From Burkholderia glumae LMG 2196 = ATCC 33617 (GTDB taxonomy: Bacteria > Pseudomonadota > Gammaproteobacteria > Burkholderiales > Burkholderiaceae), in contig NZ_CP009434.1 of the NCBI RefSeq assembly GCF_000960995.1, forward strand, positions 1,240,001 through 1,304,000: a stretch of 64,000 bases of DNA, in the 5' to 3' direction. The notes beneath the pieces are model-generated. The model ran no database searches. It saw only the letters and a list, made by a program, of their open reading frames with translations, and was not told the DNA's origin. Position 1 is the first letter of the stretch. Each line of letters starts with the position of its first letter. The translations under genes and the position numbers were made by a program. This document shows, one piece after another, positions 8,516 through 16,281 of the stretch.

Positions 8516-9364
8516 TTACAGCTTGAACGGCACGACCGTCTGCTGCTGCTCGCCGAGCCCCTCGATGCCGAGCCGGATCACGTCGCCGGCGCGCAGGAAC
8601 TGCGGCGGGTTCATGGCCATGCCGACGCCGGGCGGCGTGCCGGTGGTGATCACGTCGCCGGGCATCAGCGTCATGAACTGGCTCAGGTGGCTGACGATCT
8701 CGGCCACGTCGAAGATCATCGTCTTCGTCGAGCCGTTCTGCATGCGCTTGCCGTTCACCTCGAGCCACATCGCCAGGTTCTGCGCGTCGGGAACTTCGTC
8801 GCGCGTGACGAGCCACGGGCCGATCGGGCCGAACGTATCGCAGCCCTTGCCCTTGTCCCATTGCGGCGTGCGCTCGAGCTGGAAATGGCGCTCGCTGACG
8901 TCGTTGATCGTGCAGTAGCCGGCCACGTGCTCGAGCGCCTGGTCGCGTTCCACGTAGCGCGTCACGCGCCCGATCACCACGCCCAGTTCCACTTCCCAGT
9001 CGGTCTTCTCGGAGCCGCGCGGCAGCATCACCGGATCGTTCGGCCCCTGGATGCACGAGATCGCCTTGGTGAACACCACCGGCTCCTTCGGCACCGGCAT
9101 GCCGGTCTCGGCCGCGTGGTCGGAGTAGTTGAGGCCGATCGCGAGGAACTTGCCGATGCCGTTGATCGGGCAGCCGTAGCGCGGCGAGCCTGCCACCACC
9201 GGCAGCGAGGTGACGTCGAGCGCGCGCAGTTTATCGAGCGCGCCGGCATCGAGCGTGGCCGGCGTGATGTCGGCGATCACGCCGCTCAGGTCGCGCAGCT
9301 TGCCGTCCTGATCGACGAGGGCCGGCTTTTCGTGGCCGGGCTGGCCATAACGGGCGAGTTTCAT
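8516..9364 (-). CDS. Fumarylacetoacetate-hydrolase-family protein, diketo-sugar-acid hydrolase type
   Basis: 282 residues, with the FAH fold running from about residue 70 (YGCPINGIGKFLAIGLNYSDHA), metal-binding acids in the DWEVELGVVIGR segment, and the closing GDVITTGTPPGVGMAMNPPQFLRAGDV. The family cleaves carbon-carbon bonds of diketo acids. In the L-fucose/L-rhamnose/L-arabinose 'diketo' routes it splits 2,4-diketo-3-deoxy acids into pyruvate and a hydroxy acid. It sits between an SDR and a GntR gene and opposite a sugar-acid dehydratase, which matches that pathway. Substrate assignment is inference. Confidence 0.85.
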   Translation of the reverse strand: MKLARYGQPGHEKPALVDQDGKLRDLSGVIADITPATLDAGALDKLRALDVTSLPVVAGSPRYGCPINGIGKFLAIGLNYSDHAAETGMPVPKEPVVFTKAISCIQGPNDPVMLPRGSEKTDWEVELGVVIGRVTRYVERDQALEHVAGYCTINDVSERHFQLERTPQWDKGKGCDTFGPIGPWLVTRDEVPDAQNLAMWLEVNGKRMQNGSTKTMIFDVAEIVSHLSQFMTLMPGDVITTGTPPGVGMAMNPPQFLRAGDVIRLGIEGLGEQQQTVVPFKL

Positions 9365-9407
9365 GGAGTCTGCTCCTGGTGAATCCGGGTGAAAACGAAG
9401 GGCGAGG

Positions 9408-10142
9408 TCAGATGGTCATGCCGCCATCGACCGAGTAGGTCTGGCCGGTGACGAACGCGGCGTCGTCGCTGGCGAGGAACGTGACGATCGGCGCGATTTC
9501 CTCGGCGCGCGCGATGCGGCCCATCGGCTGGCGCGCGACGAAGGCCTTGCGGGCCGCCTCGGGATCGTCGTAGGCGTTGATGCGCTGCTGCAGCGAGGGC
9601 GTATCGACGGTGCCCGGCGAGATCGCGTTGCAGCGGATGCCCTGCTGCACGTAGTCGGCGGCCACCGCCTTGGTCAGCCCGATCACGGCCGCCTTCGAGG
9701 CGCCGTACACGAAGCGGTTCGGCAGGCCGCGGATGCTGCTCGCCACGCTGGCCATGTTGACGATGCTGCCGCCGCCATGCTCGAGCATGGAAGGTAGCGC
9801 GGCGCGAATGGTCCAGAACATCGAGCGCACGTTCAGGTCGAACGCGAACGACCAGTCCTCGTCGGTGGCCTCGAGGATCGTGCCGTTGTGGACGAAGCCG
9901 GCGCAGTTGAACAGCACGTCCACGCGCGGCAGCGCGGCGAAGAACGCGTCGATCGCCGCGCGGTCCATCACGTCGAGCGGGGCGGTGCGCACGTTGGCGA
10001 CGCCGTCGAACGCGCCGAGCAGTTCGGGCTTCACGTCGGTCGCCCAGACCAGCGCGCCGTCGCGCGCCAGCGCATGCACCGCCGCCTTGCCGATGCCGGC
10101 GCCTGCCGCCGTGACCACGGCTACCTTGCCTTCCAGTCTCAT
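9408..10142 (-). CDS. SDR-family dehydrogenase, 2-keto-3-deoxy-sugar-acid type
   Basis: Classical short-chain dehydrogenase of 244 residues. The NAD-binding motif TAAGAGIGKA is near residues 11-20, NCAG near 86-89, catalytic Tyr and Lys in YGASK near 149-153, and the C-terminal VTGQTYSVDGGMTI. Closest in style to the DHRS6/KDF-dehydrogenase group, which oxidises 2-keto-3-deoxy-L-fuconate or -rhamnonate at C4. It is the first gene of the SDR-FAH-GntR operon, 43 bases before the hydrolase. With the convergent dehydratase it completes dehydration, oxidation and hydrolysis. Confidence 0.88.
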   Translation of the reverse strand: MRLEGKVAVVTAAGAGIGKAAVHALARDGALVWATDVKPELLGAFDGVANVRTAPLDVMDRAAIDAFFAALPRVDVLFNCAGFVHNGTILEATDEDWSFAFDLNVRSMFWTIRAALPSMLEHGGGSIVNMASVASSIRGLPNRFVYGASKAAVIGLTKAVAADYVQQGIRCNAISPGTVDTPSLQQRINAYDDPEAARKAFVARQPMGRIARAEEIAPIVTFLASDDAAFVTGQTYSVDGGMTI

Positions 10143-10178
10143 CGTGTCTCCTGTTTGGTGTCCGGCCGGGCCGTCGGA

Positions 10179-10201
10179 ATTGGCCGGACCAGTGGGCCAA
10201 T
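10179..10201. promoter_or_regulatory. Operator candidate ATTGGCC-N9-GGCCAAT
   Basis: A perfect 7-bp inverted repeat with nine-base spacing, 37 bases upstream of the SDR start. It contains TTGGCCGGACCAG, similar to the TTGGNNNNNCCAA sites of FCD-type GntR regulators such as LldR. The GntR gene at the end of this operon is the natural candidate to bind it. Confidence 0.5.
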
Positions 10202-10447
10202 CGCGATCTTAACGGGGAACCGGAGACGAGGCAACGAAGGGCGGGGTGGGATTTGTGCCTAGACGGGCGTGGTTGCGCGGAGTTGGGCGCCTTATCGGTA
10301 GGATTTCTTGGTATTTCATGCGAACTTGCGGGCAGGATCAGGCCGGCGGCAGGGCTGCGCGGATGCCGGCCATGCTGGGAGCGAGCGAAGGCCGGAGGAT
10401 TGAAATATATTTTTATGGTCTGACTGCATGGCGGATGATCGGTGTGT

Positions 10448-10482
10448 CGCAAGGCCCGGCTGCCGCGCAGCCGGGCCTTGCG
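10448..10482. terminator. Strong stem-loop, likely terminator
   Basis: A perfect 15-bp GC-rich stem (CGCAAGGCCCGGCTG and its complement) with a five-base loop. It sits three bases past the stop codon of the broken acylase gene on the minus strand. No T-run follows on either strand, as is common for high-GC terminator hairpins. Confidence 0.7.
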
Positions 10483-10484
10483 CG

Positions 10485-11524
10485 TCAGAGCGATTTTCCG
10501 GCGCCGAGGCCGAGGAACGTGAACGGCGGCGCGGCCCGGAACTCGCCCGACACTTCCCCGCTGAAGGTATTTCGCTGGTCGCGGCCGAGGTCCAGGCGCC
10601 TGACGGGCGCGCCGGCGGCGAAGTCGAGCTTCTTCAGGTCGACCCAGAACGTGTTCGGCGTCAGGGTCGACTCGAAGAAGTAGAGCAGGCGCCTGTGGTC
10701 GGCCACGGTGCGCCAGCGCCTTGACGAGATGTTCGGCTCGTTTTCGGTGCTGATCCCGTACGGCACGGACACGTTGCGGATTACGCTGAAGACGCTGGCC
10801 AGCGCGACGGTCGGATCCTCGCTCTTCGGGATCGCATTGACGTAGAACGAGGCGCGCGCGAAGCGGTCGGCCGCGCGATTGGTGCCGGCAGCCAGGCCAT
10901 GCCGCCGATCCGCTGCCAGCAGGCGTTCAGCGCGAGCTGTTCGTCGAAGGTCGGCGAGTTCGTCATCACCTGATACTGCCGGCCGTGGTGGATCACTTGC
11001 CTGCCGTCGATGTACTCGATGATGGCGCTGTCGCCGCTGGCATCCGACATCGACAGGTGCAGCGTGGCCAGCCGCTGTTCGCCGGGAACGCTGTCGGTGA
11101 CGACGGTGAACGGCTCCTTGCCAAGCGCGTCCACGGCCTCGGCCACGGTCGCGAAGTTGTCGGGCACGTACTGCGCACAGGCGGCGATGGTGAGGCCCGG
11201 CTTCGAGCGTTGATCGAACGTCGGGTACCGCGATTCGACGAGCCAGAGCAGTTCGGCGGCGAGGCCTTTCTCGTTCATGCCGTCGGTGGTGGCGACGTCG
11301 TAGGCGGTGGCCACCACGCTGCCGTACCTGGCGACCCATTTCAGCGAGTTCGGGCCGGCCTCGCCGTTGCGGGCGACGCCGCGCGGCAGAACGTAGAGAT
11401 GGGTGGCGATGTCCTGTTTCCAGTCCATCGAGCGCGCCGTGATGACGTCGTCGTTGGCGCCCAGATAGACCACGCGTGTGCAGGCAAGCGCGGCGATCGG
11501 CATGACGGCCAGCGCCGCCGCGGC
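10485..11524 (-). pseudogene. Broken penicillin-V-acylase/choloylglycine-hydrolase-like gene
   Basis: Ntn-hydrolase of the linear-amide C-N hydrolase family. The nucleophile Cys (ALACTRVVYLGANDDVITARSMDW, codon at 11480-11482) follows the end of a signal peptide. Later the family block RAADRFARASFYVNAIPK appears, but in another frame. Reading LPGTNRAADR requires one extra G: the minus strand has CCGGCACC where CCGGGCACC is expected (plus 10884-10888). So a one-base deletion breaks the gene. The start is also missing. Only the hydrophobic end of the signal peptide remains before the sequence runs into an unrelated gene remnant near 11524. Two independent lesions support a pseudogene over a sequencing error. 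Confidence 0.8.
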
Positions 11525-11810
11525 GACGTCGAGACGGGCGGCATCGCCGCCGATTCGCTTGAATGCCGGCGCGTGGGCGGCGTGCCGTTCGCGGTGCTGC
11601 AGCCGGCCGTCAGCGATGCGGTGCTGGTGACGCACGAGCAGATCCGCGAGGCGCGGCGCAGCCGATGGGACGCGCTCAGGGTCGTCGCGGAGCGCCGGCG
11701 GCGCGACCGCGTTCGCGGCCCTGACGTCGGGCGCCTATGCGCGCTCGCCCGGCGAGCGGATCGCCGTGATCATCTGCGGTGGCAATGCCGATCCGGCCTC
11801 GTTCGCATGA
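11525..11810 (+). pseudogene. 3' remnant of a threonine/serine dehydratase gene
   Basis: Translated in one frame this gives DVETGGIAADSLECRRVGG, then VPFAVLQPAVSDAVLVTHEQI and RWDALRVVAE. After a frameshift near 11692-11696 it continues as PGGATAFAALTSGAYA, ERIAVIICGGNADPASFA and a stop. This is the C-terminal third of a PLP-dependent threonine/threo-3-hydroxyaspartate dehydratase of fold type II. The N-terminal two thirds, with the lysine that binds PLP, are absent. It abuts the truncated acylase gene head to head, so the junction near 11524 is probably a deletion or recombination scar. Confidence 0.78.
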
Positions 11811-12272
11811 GGCCCGGCGGGGCGGGAATGAACGCCTCGATGTGCCACGCGTCGCGCATTTCGGATGATCGGGATTTTCCAGCGCCGCGACGAGCGATGC
11901 AGCACCGAGGGGCGACCGGGGCGCCCGCGGTGCGCCGGCGCGAACGATCCGGTGCAGCGCGCGCGTCCTTGACTCGTCAAGCTCCGGGCGACCACCTGGA
12001 AGGCTAAAATCGGCTTAAAAGCAGAACCTACGTTGTTTGTCCAGGAATGGAATCCCTGCTTTTTTCGCATTCCCCGTCGTTTCGTTCGGGCGCGCTGATT
12101 CCTTGCCGGTGATACTGGAATCTGGCGCGACGATTTTTGTCTCGTCCGAAATGCACGCGGATTAATTTTTTATTCGCGGCCATCGTCGTTTTTAGCTGCG
12201 TTTGATGCTTTCCGGTCGACTCTATGGCGTGGCGAGAACAAAGTCAAACATCACTCATGCAGGGTAATCACT
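11811..12272. other. Intergenic region of falling GC before the Nudix gene
   Basis: No gene is seen. From about 12010 the base composition drops well below that of the neighbourhood, with runs such as those around 12055-12190. The AT-rich part probably contains the Nudix gene promoter; no single promoter stands out. AGGG precedes the Nudix start. Confidence 0.5.
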
Positions 12273-12770
12273 ATGGCAAAGAAAAAGGCATACCTTATTG
12301 TTAGCGACGGCAATTTCATCCTGACTTTTCAAGGCGGCAGTGCTGCCGGAAAGAACCGGACGGGAAATCATCTGCCTGGCGGGACATTTTATCCGACGAA
12401 AACCTCCATTGGTGGAGAACGTTTTGCCGGCCCGGAAACGCTCGAAGATAGAATAAGTGCGGAGTTGAAGGAAGAGACGGGTTTTGCGTTCGATCGCGCT
12501 GCCGGCAGCATCAGTGACTTCGAGATGCTTTTAGACGGCACGTCGGTGACTTTCATGGTGCAGAAAGTACCCGATGTGGAAGGAAGTCCTTATTGGCGTG
12601 ATCCGTTTGTGACGCCGCCGACGATCGACCCCGATGACACGCCTTTCACGTCCCTGAAAAAATATCGCATTGAAGATTGCAAAGTTGGAAAAGGGATTTT
12701 CCAGATAATTCAAGGTACCGATTGGTTTGCAAAAGGCGTGGAAGAGGCAGTGAAGCGAGGGCTTATCTAG
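12273..12770 (+). CDS. Nudix-like hydrolase, probably acquired
   Basis: 165 residues with one Nudix-type fold. The core box is PETLEDRISAELKEETGF (about residues 50-67). It keeps the catalytic EExG part, but has Ala where REUxEE usually has Arg, and the leading Gly is displaced by one residue. Nudix enzymes cleave nucleoside diphosphates linked to another group; the substrate here is unknown. Codon usage is clearly less GC-rich than in all neighbours (many AAA, GAA, ATT codons). It lies between two gene remnants and an IS5-type transposase fragment, so horizontal acquisition is likely. Start ATG 12273 has AGGG upstream. Confidence 0.75.
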   Translation: MAKKKAYLIVSDGNFILTFQGGSAAGKNRTGNHLPGGTFYPTKTSIGGERFAGPETLEDRISAELKEETGFAFDRAAGSISDFEMLLDGTSVTFMVQKVPDVEGSPYWRDPFVTPPTIDPDDTPFTSLKKYRIEDCKVGKGIFQIIQGTDWFAKGVEEAVKRGLI

Positions 12771-12777
12771 ATCAAAC

Positions 12778-12945
12778 TTCAAGAATCGCCAACACAGGTC
12801 ATCCACGAATCGCGAGCCGATGACAGCGGCAGGCAGGACGAGCAAAGCCGCAGGAATATCGAGGCACGGCTCGAAGCGGATCCGAAGCTTGCCGGATCCG
12901 GCAGGCCGGGCCTGCTTGCGCTTGACGACCCAACGGTGCCGCTCG
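12778..12945 (-). mobile_element. C-terminal remnant of an IS5-family transposase
   Basis: The minus strand reads LERHRWVVKRK, then GSGKLRIRFEPCLDIPAALL and AAVIGSRFVDDLC. This matches the end of IS5-family DDE transposases (HRWVVERT ... LRIRFERRLDIHxALLxLACAVIxxRFVxxxC). Only this tail is present: no DDE catalytic triad, no full frame and no recognisable terminal repeats. It lies just past the low-GC Nudix gene, which may have arrived with it. Confidence 0.6.
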
Positions 12946-13000
12946 AGCCGCCCGCCTGCCTCGGCCGCCTGCCCGAAGCCGGCCGGCGGCCGAGGCGCGC

Positions 13001-13561
13001 CTAGATATTCAGGAACGCCGCGATCGACACGCCCACGCCCGCCAGCCCCGCGAAGCCGACCAGCACGAACAGCCGCCGGCTGCCCGTCAGCGAGGTGATC
13101 GCCGCCAGCGAGATCGCCGCGCTGATCAGCGCGAGTGCCTGCCCGAACATGTGCTGCGGGTGTTCCCTGCCCTCCGACTTGCGGTTCGCTTCCTCCACCT
13201 GCCGTTCGAGATCCTTCGCCTTGTCCGAGATGTCCTTCTTGCGCGCGTTGTACTTGTCGATCTGCTCGCGGAAGCGCGCCTGCTTTTCCGGGCCGGCCAG
13301 CTCGGCCGCGACTTCCATCATGTGGCCTTTGTTCGACTGCGCCTGATAGAGGTTCCATTGGTCGCTGGCCTTGCTCTGCAGCAGCACGGCGTCGTTCTTG
13401 TACATCAGCGCCTGGGTCTGCAGCACGCCTTCCTCGTAGTGGAGCAGGCTGGCCAGCGCGGCGAGGATCGCGGTGAATACCGCGACCCAGCGCGAGAGCG
13501 GGTCGCCCGAGCGGGCGGCGTGTTCGACGGCGTGATCGTGGGGAGCGTGTTCGTGGGACAT
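13001..13561 (-). CDS. DUF4337-family membrane protein
   Basis: 186 residues. A His-rich cytoplasmic start (MSHEHAPHDHAVEHAARSGD) is followed by a membrane helix near 25-45. A charged, coiled-coil-like middle region follows (KQARFREQIDKYNARKKDISDKAKDLERQVEEANRKS spans ~92-128), then two closing membrane helices near 138-186. This layout is that of the DUF4337 family, whose function is not known. It is a single-gene unit. Start ATG 13561 gives the family N-terminus. Confidence 0.85.
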   Translation of the reverse strand: MSHEHAPHDHAVEHAARSGDPLSRWVAVFTAILAALASLLHYEEGVLQTQALMYKNDAVLLQSKASDQWNLYQAQSNKGHMMEVAAELAGPEKQARFREQIDKYNARKKDISDKAKDLERQVEEANRKSEGREHPQHMFGQALALISAAISLAAITSLTGSRRLFVLVGFAGLAGVGVSIAAFLNI

Positions 13562-13810
13562 CGTGAGTCTCGGTGCTTCGTGTAAGCGATGAAAGCCTCG
13601 CGCGGCGCGCGAGCGGTTGGGGACGAGCGGGGGATTATGGCAGGCTCGCGTGTCGTCTCGCCACTCGCCAATAGCGGGACCCGTCGCTGGCCTCGCAGCG
13701 GAGCCCGCGGCGCGGCCATGCCGGCGCGCGCCGCGAACGCCGTCGCCGCTGGCGCCGCTGGCGCACGGCGGGGCGCGCGCGTTTGCCGTTACACTGCTGC
13801 CTGTCAGTGA

Positions 13811-13848
13811 GCAACAGCAAGTGCGCAACAGCAAGTGCGCAACAGCAG
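13811..13848. repeat. 14-bp tandem repeat upstream of ogt
   Basis: The unit GCAACAGCAAGTGC occurs twice in full and then in part, ending beside the ogt ribosome-binding site AGGAG. It may simply be replication slippage, but it changes the spacing of the ogt leader. Confidence 0.7.
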
Positions 13849-13861
13849 CGAGGAGCAAGCG

Positions 13862-14362
13862 ATGTCTCAGGTATGCATGCGGATGCCGTCGCCGGTCGGC
13901 GAGTTGACGCTGGTGGCGCGCGGCGACAAGCTGGTCGCGATCCTCTGGGACAACGACCTGCCCACGCGCGTGAAGGTCGGCGCGATGCGCGACGACCCCA
14001 CGCATCCGACGCTCGTCGAGACGGCGCGCCAGCTGCGCGAATACTTCGCCGGCGAGCGCACCGTGTTCGAGATCGCCCTCGAATTCCACGGCACCGAATT
14101 CCAGAAGCGGGTCTGGCACGCGCTGCTGACGATTCCGTTCGGCGAGACGCGCAGCTACCGCGATATCGCCGTGCAGATCGGCAACCATCGCGCCACGCGC
14201 GCGGTGGGCGCCGCCAACGGCCGCAATCCGCTGTCGATCGTCGCGCCGTGCCATCGCGTGATCGGCAGCTCGGGCGACTTGACCGGCTTCGCCGGCGGCA
14301 AGGATCGCAAGGCCGCGCTGCTCGCGCTCGAAGCGCGTTCGCGGCAGCCGGCGCTGTTCTGA
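13862..14362 (+). CDS. ogt: Methylated-DNA--protein-cysteine methyltransferase
   Basis: Repairs O6-alkylguanine by moving the alkyl group to its own cysteine in a suicide reaction. Of 166 residues, the C-terminal domain shows the helix-turn-helix (PFGETRSYRDIAVQIGNHRATRAVGAANGRNP) and the active-site PCHRV near 129-133. ATG 13862 has AGGAG nine bases upstream and starts the conserved MPSPVGELTLVARGDKL region. It lacks the AdaA domain, so it is the Ogt/AGT type. A second alkylation-repair gene, tag, lies 7 kb downstream. Confidence 0.95.
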   Translation: MSQVCMRMPSPVGELTLVARGDKLVAILWDNDLPTRVKVGAMRDDPTHPTLVETARQLREYFAGERTVFEIALEFHGTEFQKRVWHALLTIPFGETRSYRDIAVQIGNHRATRAVGAANGRNPLSIVAPCHRVIGSSGDLTGFAGGKDRKAALLALEARSRQPALF

Positions 14363-14458
14363 ACGGCGCCGGCTGCCGCGCTTTCCGGTTGCCGGCTCGC
14401 CGCGACGGGCTGCCGGCTGCCTGCCTCCCCGCCACGATACCAACCAGAGAGAATCTTG

Positions 14459-15355
14459 ATGCTGCCATCGCATTCCCCGCGCCCCTGGCCGGCGCGCGCG
14501 GGTCTGCCCCGTGTCGACACGGCCCGCGCGCTCGCCGCGCTGACGCTGCTTGCCGCGGCGCTGGCGAGCCCGCCCGCCGGCGCCGACACGCGCACGCTCT
14601 GCACGATCGTGGCCGACGCGGCCTCGGGCCGGGTGCTCGCCGAACGCGGCGAGGGGTGCGCCACGCGCGTCACGCCCGCCTCGACCTTCAAGATCGCCCT
14701 GAGCCTGATGGGCTTCGATGCCGGCGTGCTGACGGACGCGCACGCGCCCGTGCTGCCGTTTCGTGCCGGCTACCCCGACTGGGGCGGCGACGCGTGGCGC
14801 CAGCCGACCGATCCGGCGCGCTGGATGCGCTATTCGGTGTTCTGGTATTCGCAGCAGCTCACGCAGCGCCTCGGCCAGGCGCGCTTCGCGAGCTACACGC
14901 AGCGCTTCGGCTACGGCAACGCGGACGTGGCGCCCGGCCCAGGCGAGTTCGCCGGCATGAAGGGCGCCTGGAACTCGGGATCGCTGCGCATCGCGCCGCG
15001 CGAGCAGATCGCGTTTCTGCGCGCGATCGTGAACCGCACGCTGCCGGTGAGCGCGCATGCGTTCGAGATGACCGACCGGATCACGCTGATCGACGCGCAG
15101 CCGGACGGCTGGATCGTGCACGGCAAGACCGGCACCAGCTCGCCGGGCGACGACGGCCGCTTCGATCGCGCGCGGGCCTATGGCTGGTTCGTCGGCTGGG
15201 CGGCGCGCGGCACGCGCGCCGTGGTGTTCGCGCACCTGATTCAGGACGACGCGCCGCACGACGTGAGCGCCGGCCTGCGCGCGCGCGACGCGCTGCTGGC
15301 CGAACTGCCGGCGCTGGCGCTGCCGGCTGCCGGGGCGGTGCCGCCCGCGCGTTGA
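14459..15355 (+). CDS. Class D (OXA-type) beta-lactamase
   Basis: Exported serine beta-lactamase of 298 residues. After a signal peptide ending near PPAGA, the class D motifs appear in order: STFK (ASTFKIALS, acylated Ser and Lys), SVF in YSVFWYS (the S-x-V site), YGN (RFGYGNADV) and KTG (HGKTGTSS). The Trp of the active site is in AWNSGSL. Burkholderia species carry intrinsic chromosomal OXA genes of this type, and nothing suggests an integron or transposon here. ATG 14459 has GAGAGA just upstream. Confidence 0.92.
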   Translation: MLPSHSPRPWPARAGLPRVDTARALAALTLLAAALASPPAGADTRTLCTIVADAASGRVLAERGEGCATRVTPASTFKIALSLMGFDAGVLTDAHAPVLPFRAGYPDWGGDAWRQPTDPARWMRYSVFWYSQQLTQRLGQARFASYTQRFGYGNADVAPGPGEFAGMKGAWNSGSLRIAPREQIAFLRAIVNRTLPVSAHAFEMTDRITLIDAQPDGWIVHGKTGTSSPGDDGRFDRARAYGWFVGWAARGTRAVVFAHLIQDDAPHDVSAGLRARDALLAELPALALPAAGAVPPAR

Positions 15356-15473
15356 GCGCCGTCGCCTGCCTCGACGGCAGGCGCCGCGCCCTCGAACCGC
15401 CGGCGCGCGCAACGCGGCGTGCCGCGGCGGCGGGGGCCGATCGATCGCGCGACGGGCGCGGCCGCCGCGCGCC

Positions 15474-16238
15474 TCAGTTGCCGTCCGGCGCGTACCGCAC
15501 CGGCGTGTCGACGTACAGCTTCGGGTAGCCGGCCTTCAGCGCGGCCACCTTCGGCAGGTCGTTGATCACGATGTACGGGTAGGCGGGGTGGCGCACCAGG
15601 AAATCCTGATGGTAGGCCTCGGCCGGATAGAAGCGCTGGCCGGCTTCGATGCTCGTCACGATCGGCGCCGGGAACGCGTGGGCGTCGGTCAACTGCCGGA
15701 TGTAGGCGAGCGCGATCGCCTTCTGCTGCGCGTCGACGGGGAAGATCGCCGAGCGGTACTGGGTGCCGGTGTCGGGGCCCTGGCGGTTCAGTTCGGTCGG
15801 ATCGTGCGCGACCGAGAAGAAGATCTGCAGCAGCCGCCCGTAGGTGATCCGGCTCGGATCGTAGACCACCCGCACCGATTCCGCGTGGCCGGTGTCGCCC
15901 TCGCTGACGGCCTCGTACTGCGCCGTCGAGGCCGCGCCGCCCGCGTAGCCGGCGGCGACCTGCTCGACGCCGGCCACGTGCTCGAACACGCCCTGCACGC
16001 CCCAGAAGCAGCCGCCCGAGAACACGGCCGTCTCGGTGCGCGTGGCGCCCGGTGTTTCGTCGAGCACGGGCGCGGGCAGCGGCCTGGCCGCGTCGGCCAG
16101 CGCGGCCGGCTGCCAGCCGAGCAGCACCGCGGCGAGCGCGCCGAGCGCGGCGGCGCCGCCGGCCAGGCGCATGAGCAGGCCGGCGCGCGACGCGCGGCGG
16201 CGCGGGCAGGGGGCAAGATCGTGTCGAATCGGCTTCAT
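15474..16238 (-). CDS. msrA: Peptide-methionine (S)-S-oxide reductase, exported
   Basis: Reduces S-methionine sulfoxide. The catalytic motif GGCFWGVQGVFE is near residues 75-86, with the usual GYAGG and HAESVRVVYDP blocks. An N-terminal Arg-rich stretch followed by a hydrophobic helix (GLLMRLAGGAAALGALAAVL) and ALA suggests export to the periplasm, unlike cytoplasmic MsrA. It is the last gene of msrB-dipZ-msrA on the minus strand. The set supplies both stereospecific reductases and their electron feeder. Confidence 0.95.
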   Translation of the reverse strand: MKPIRHDLAPCPRRRASRAGLLMRLAGGAAALGALAAVLLGWQPAALADAARPLPAPVLDETPGATRTETAVFSGGCFWGVQGVFEHVAGVEQVAAGYAGGAASTAQYEAVSEGDTGHAESVRVVYDPSRITYGRLLQIFFSVAHDPTELNRQGPDTGTQYRSAIFPVDAQQKAIALAYIRQLTDAHAFPAPIVTSIEAGQRFYPAEAYHQDFLVRHPAYPYIVINDLPKVAALKAGYPKLYVDTPVRYAPDGN

Positions 16239-16281
16239 GATGTGGGTTCCTTGCGCAAGTCGGAGATCGGATGATGCGGGT

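Larger units (their letters stand above)
10143..10484. other. Intergenic region with operon promoter, operator candidate and hairpin
   Basis: No gene is supported. The left part drives the SDR operon and holds the inverted repeat at 10179-10201. A short AT-rich patch lies near 10400-10425. The right end is the strong hairpin at 10448-10482. Confidence 0.5.

Noticed and set aside
14459..15355. Acquired resistance island around the OXA gene
   Set aside because: No integron site, insertion sequence or composition change flanks it; it looks like the intrinsic class D gene of the genus.
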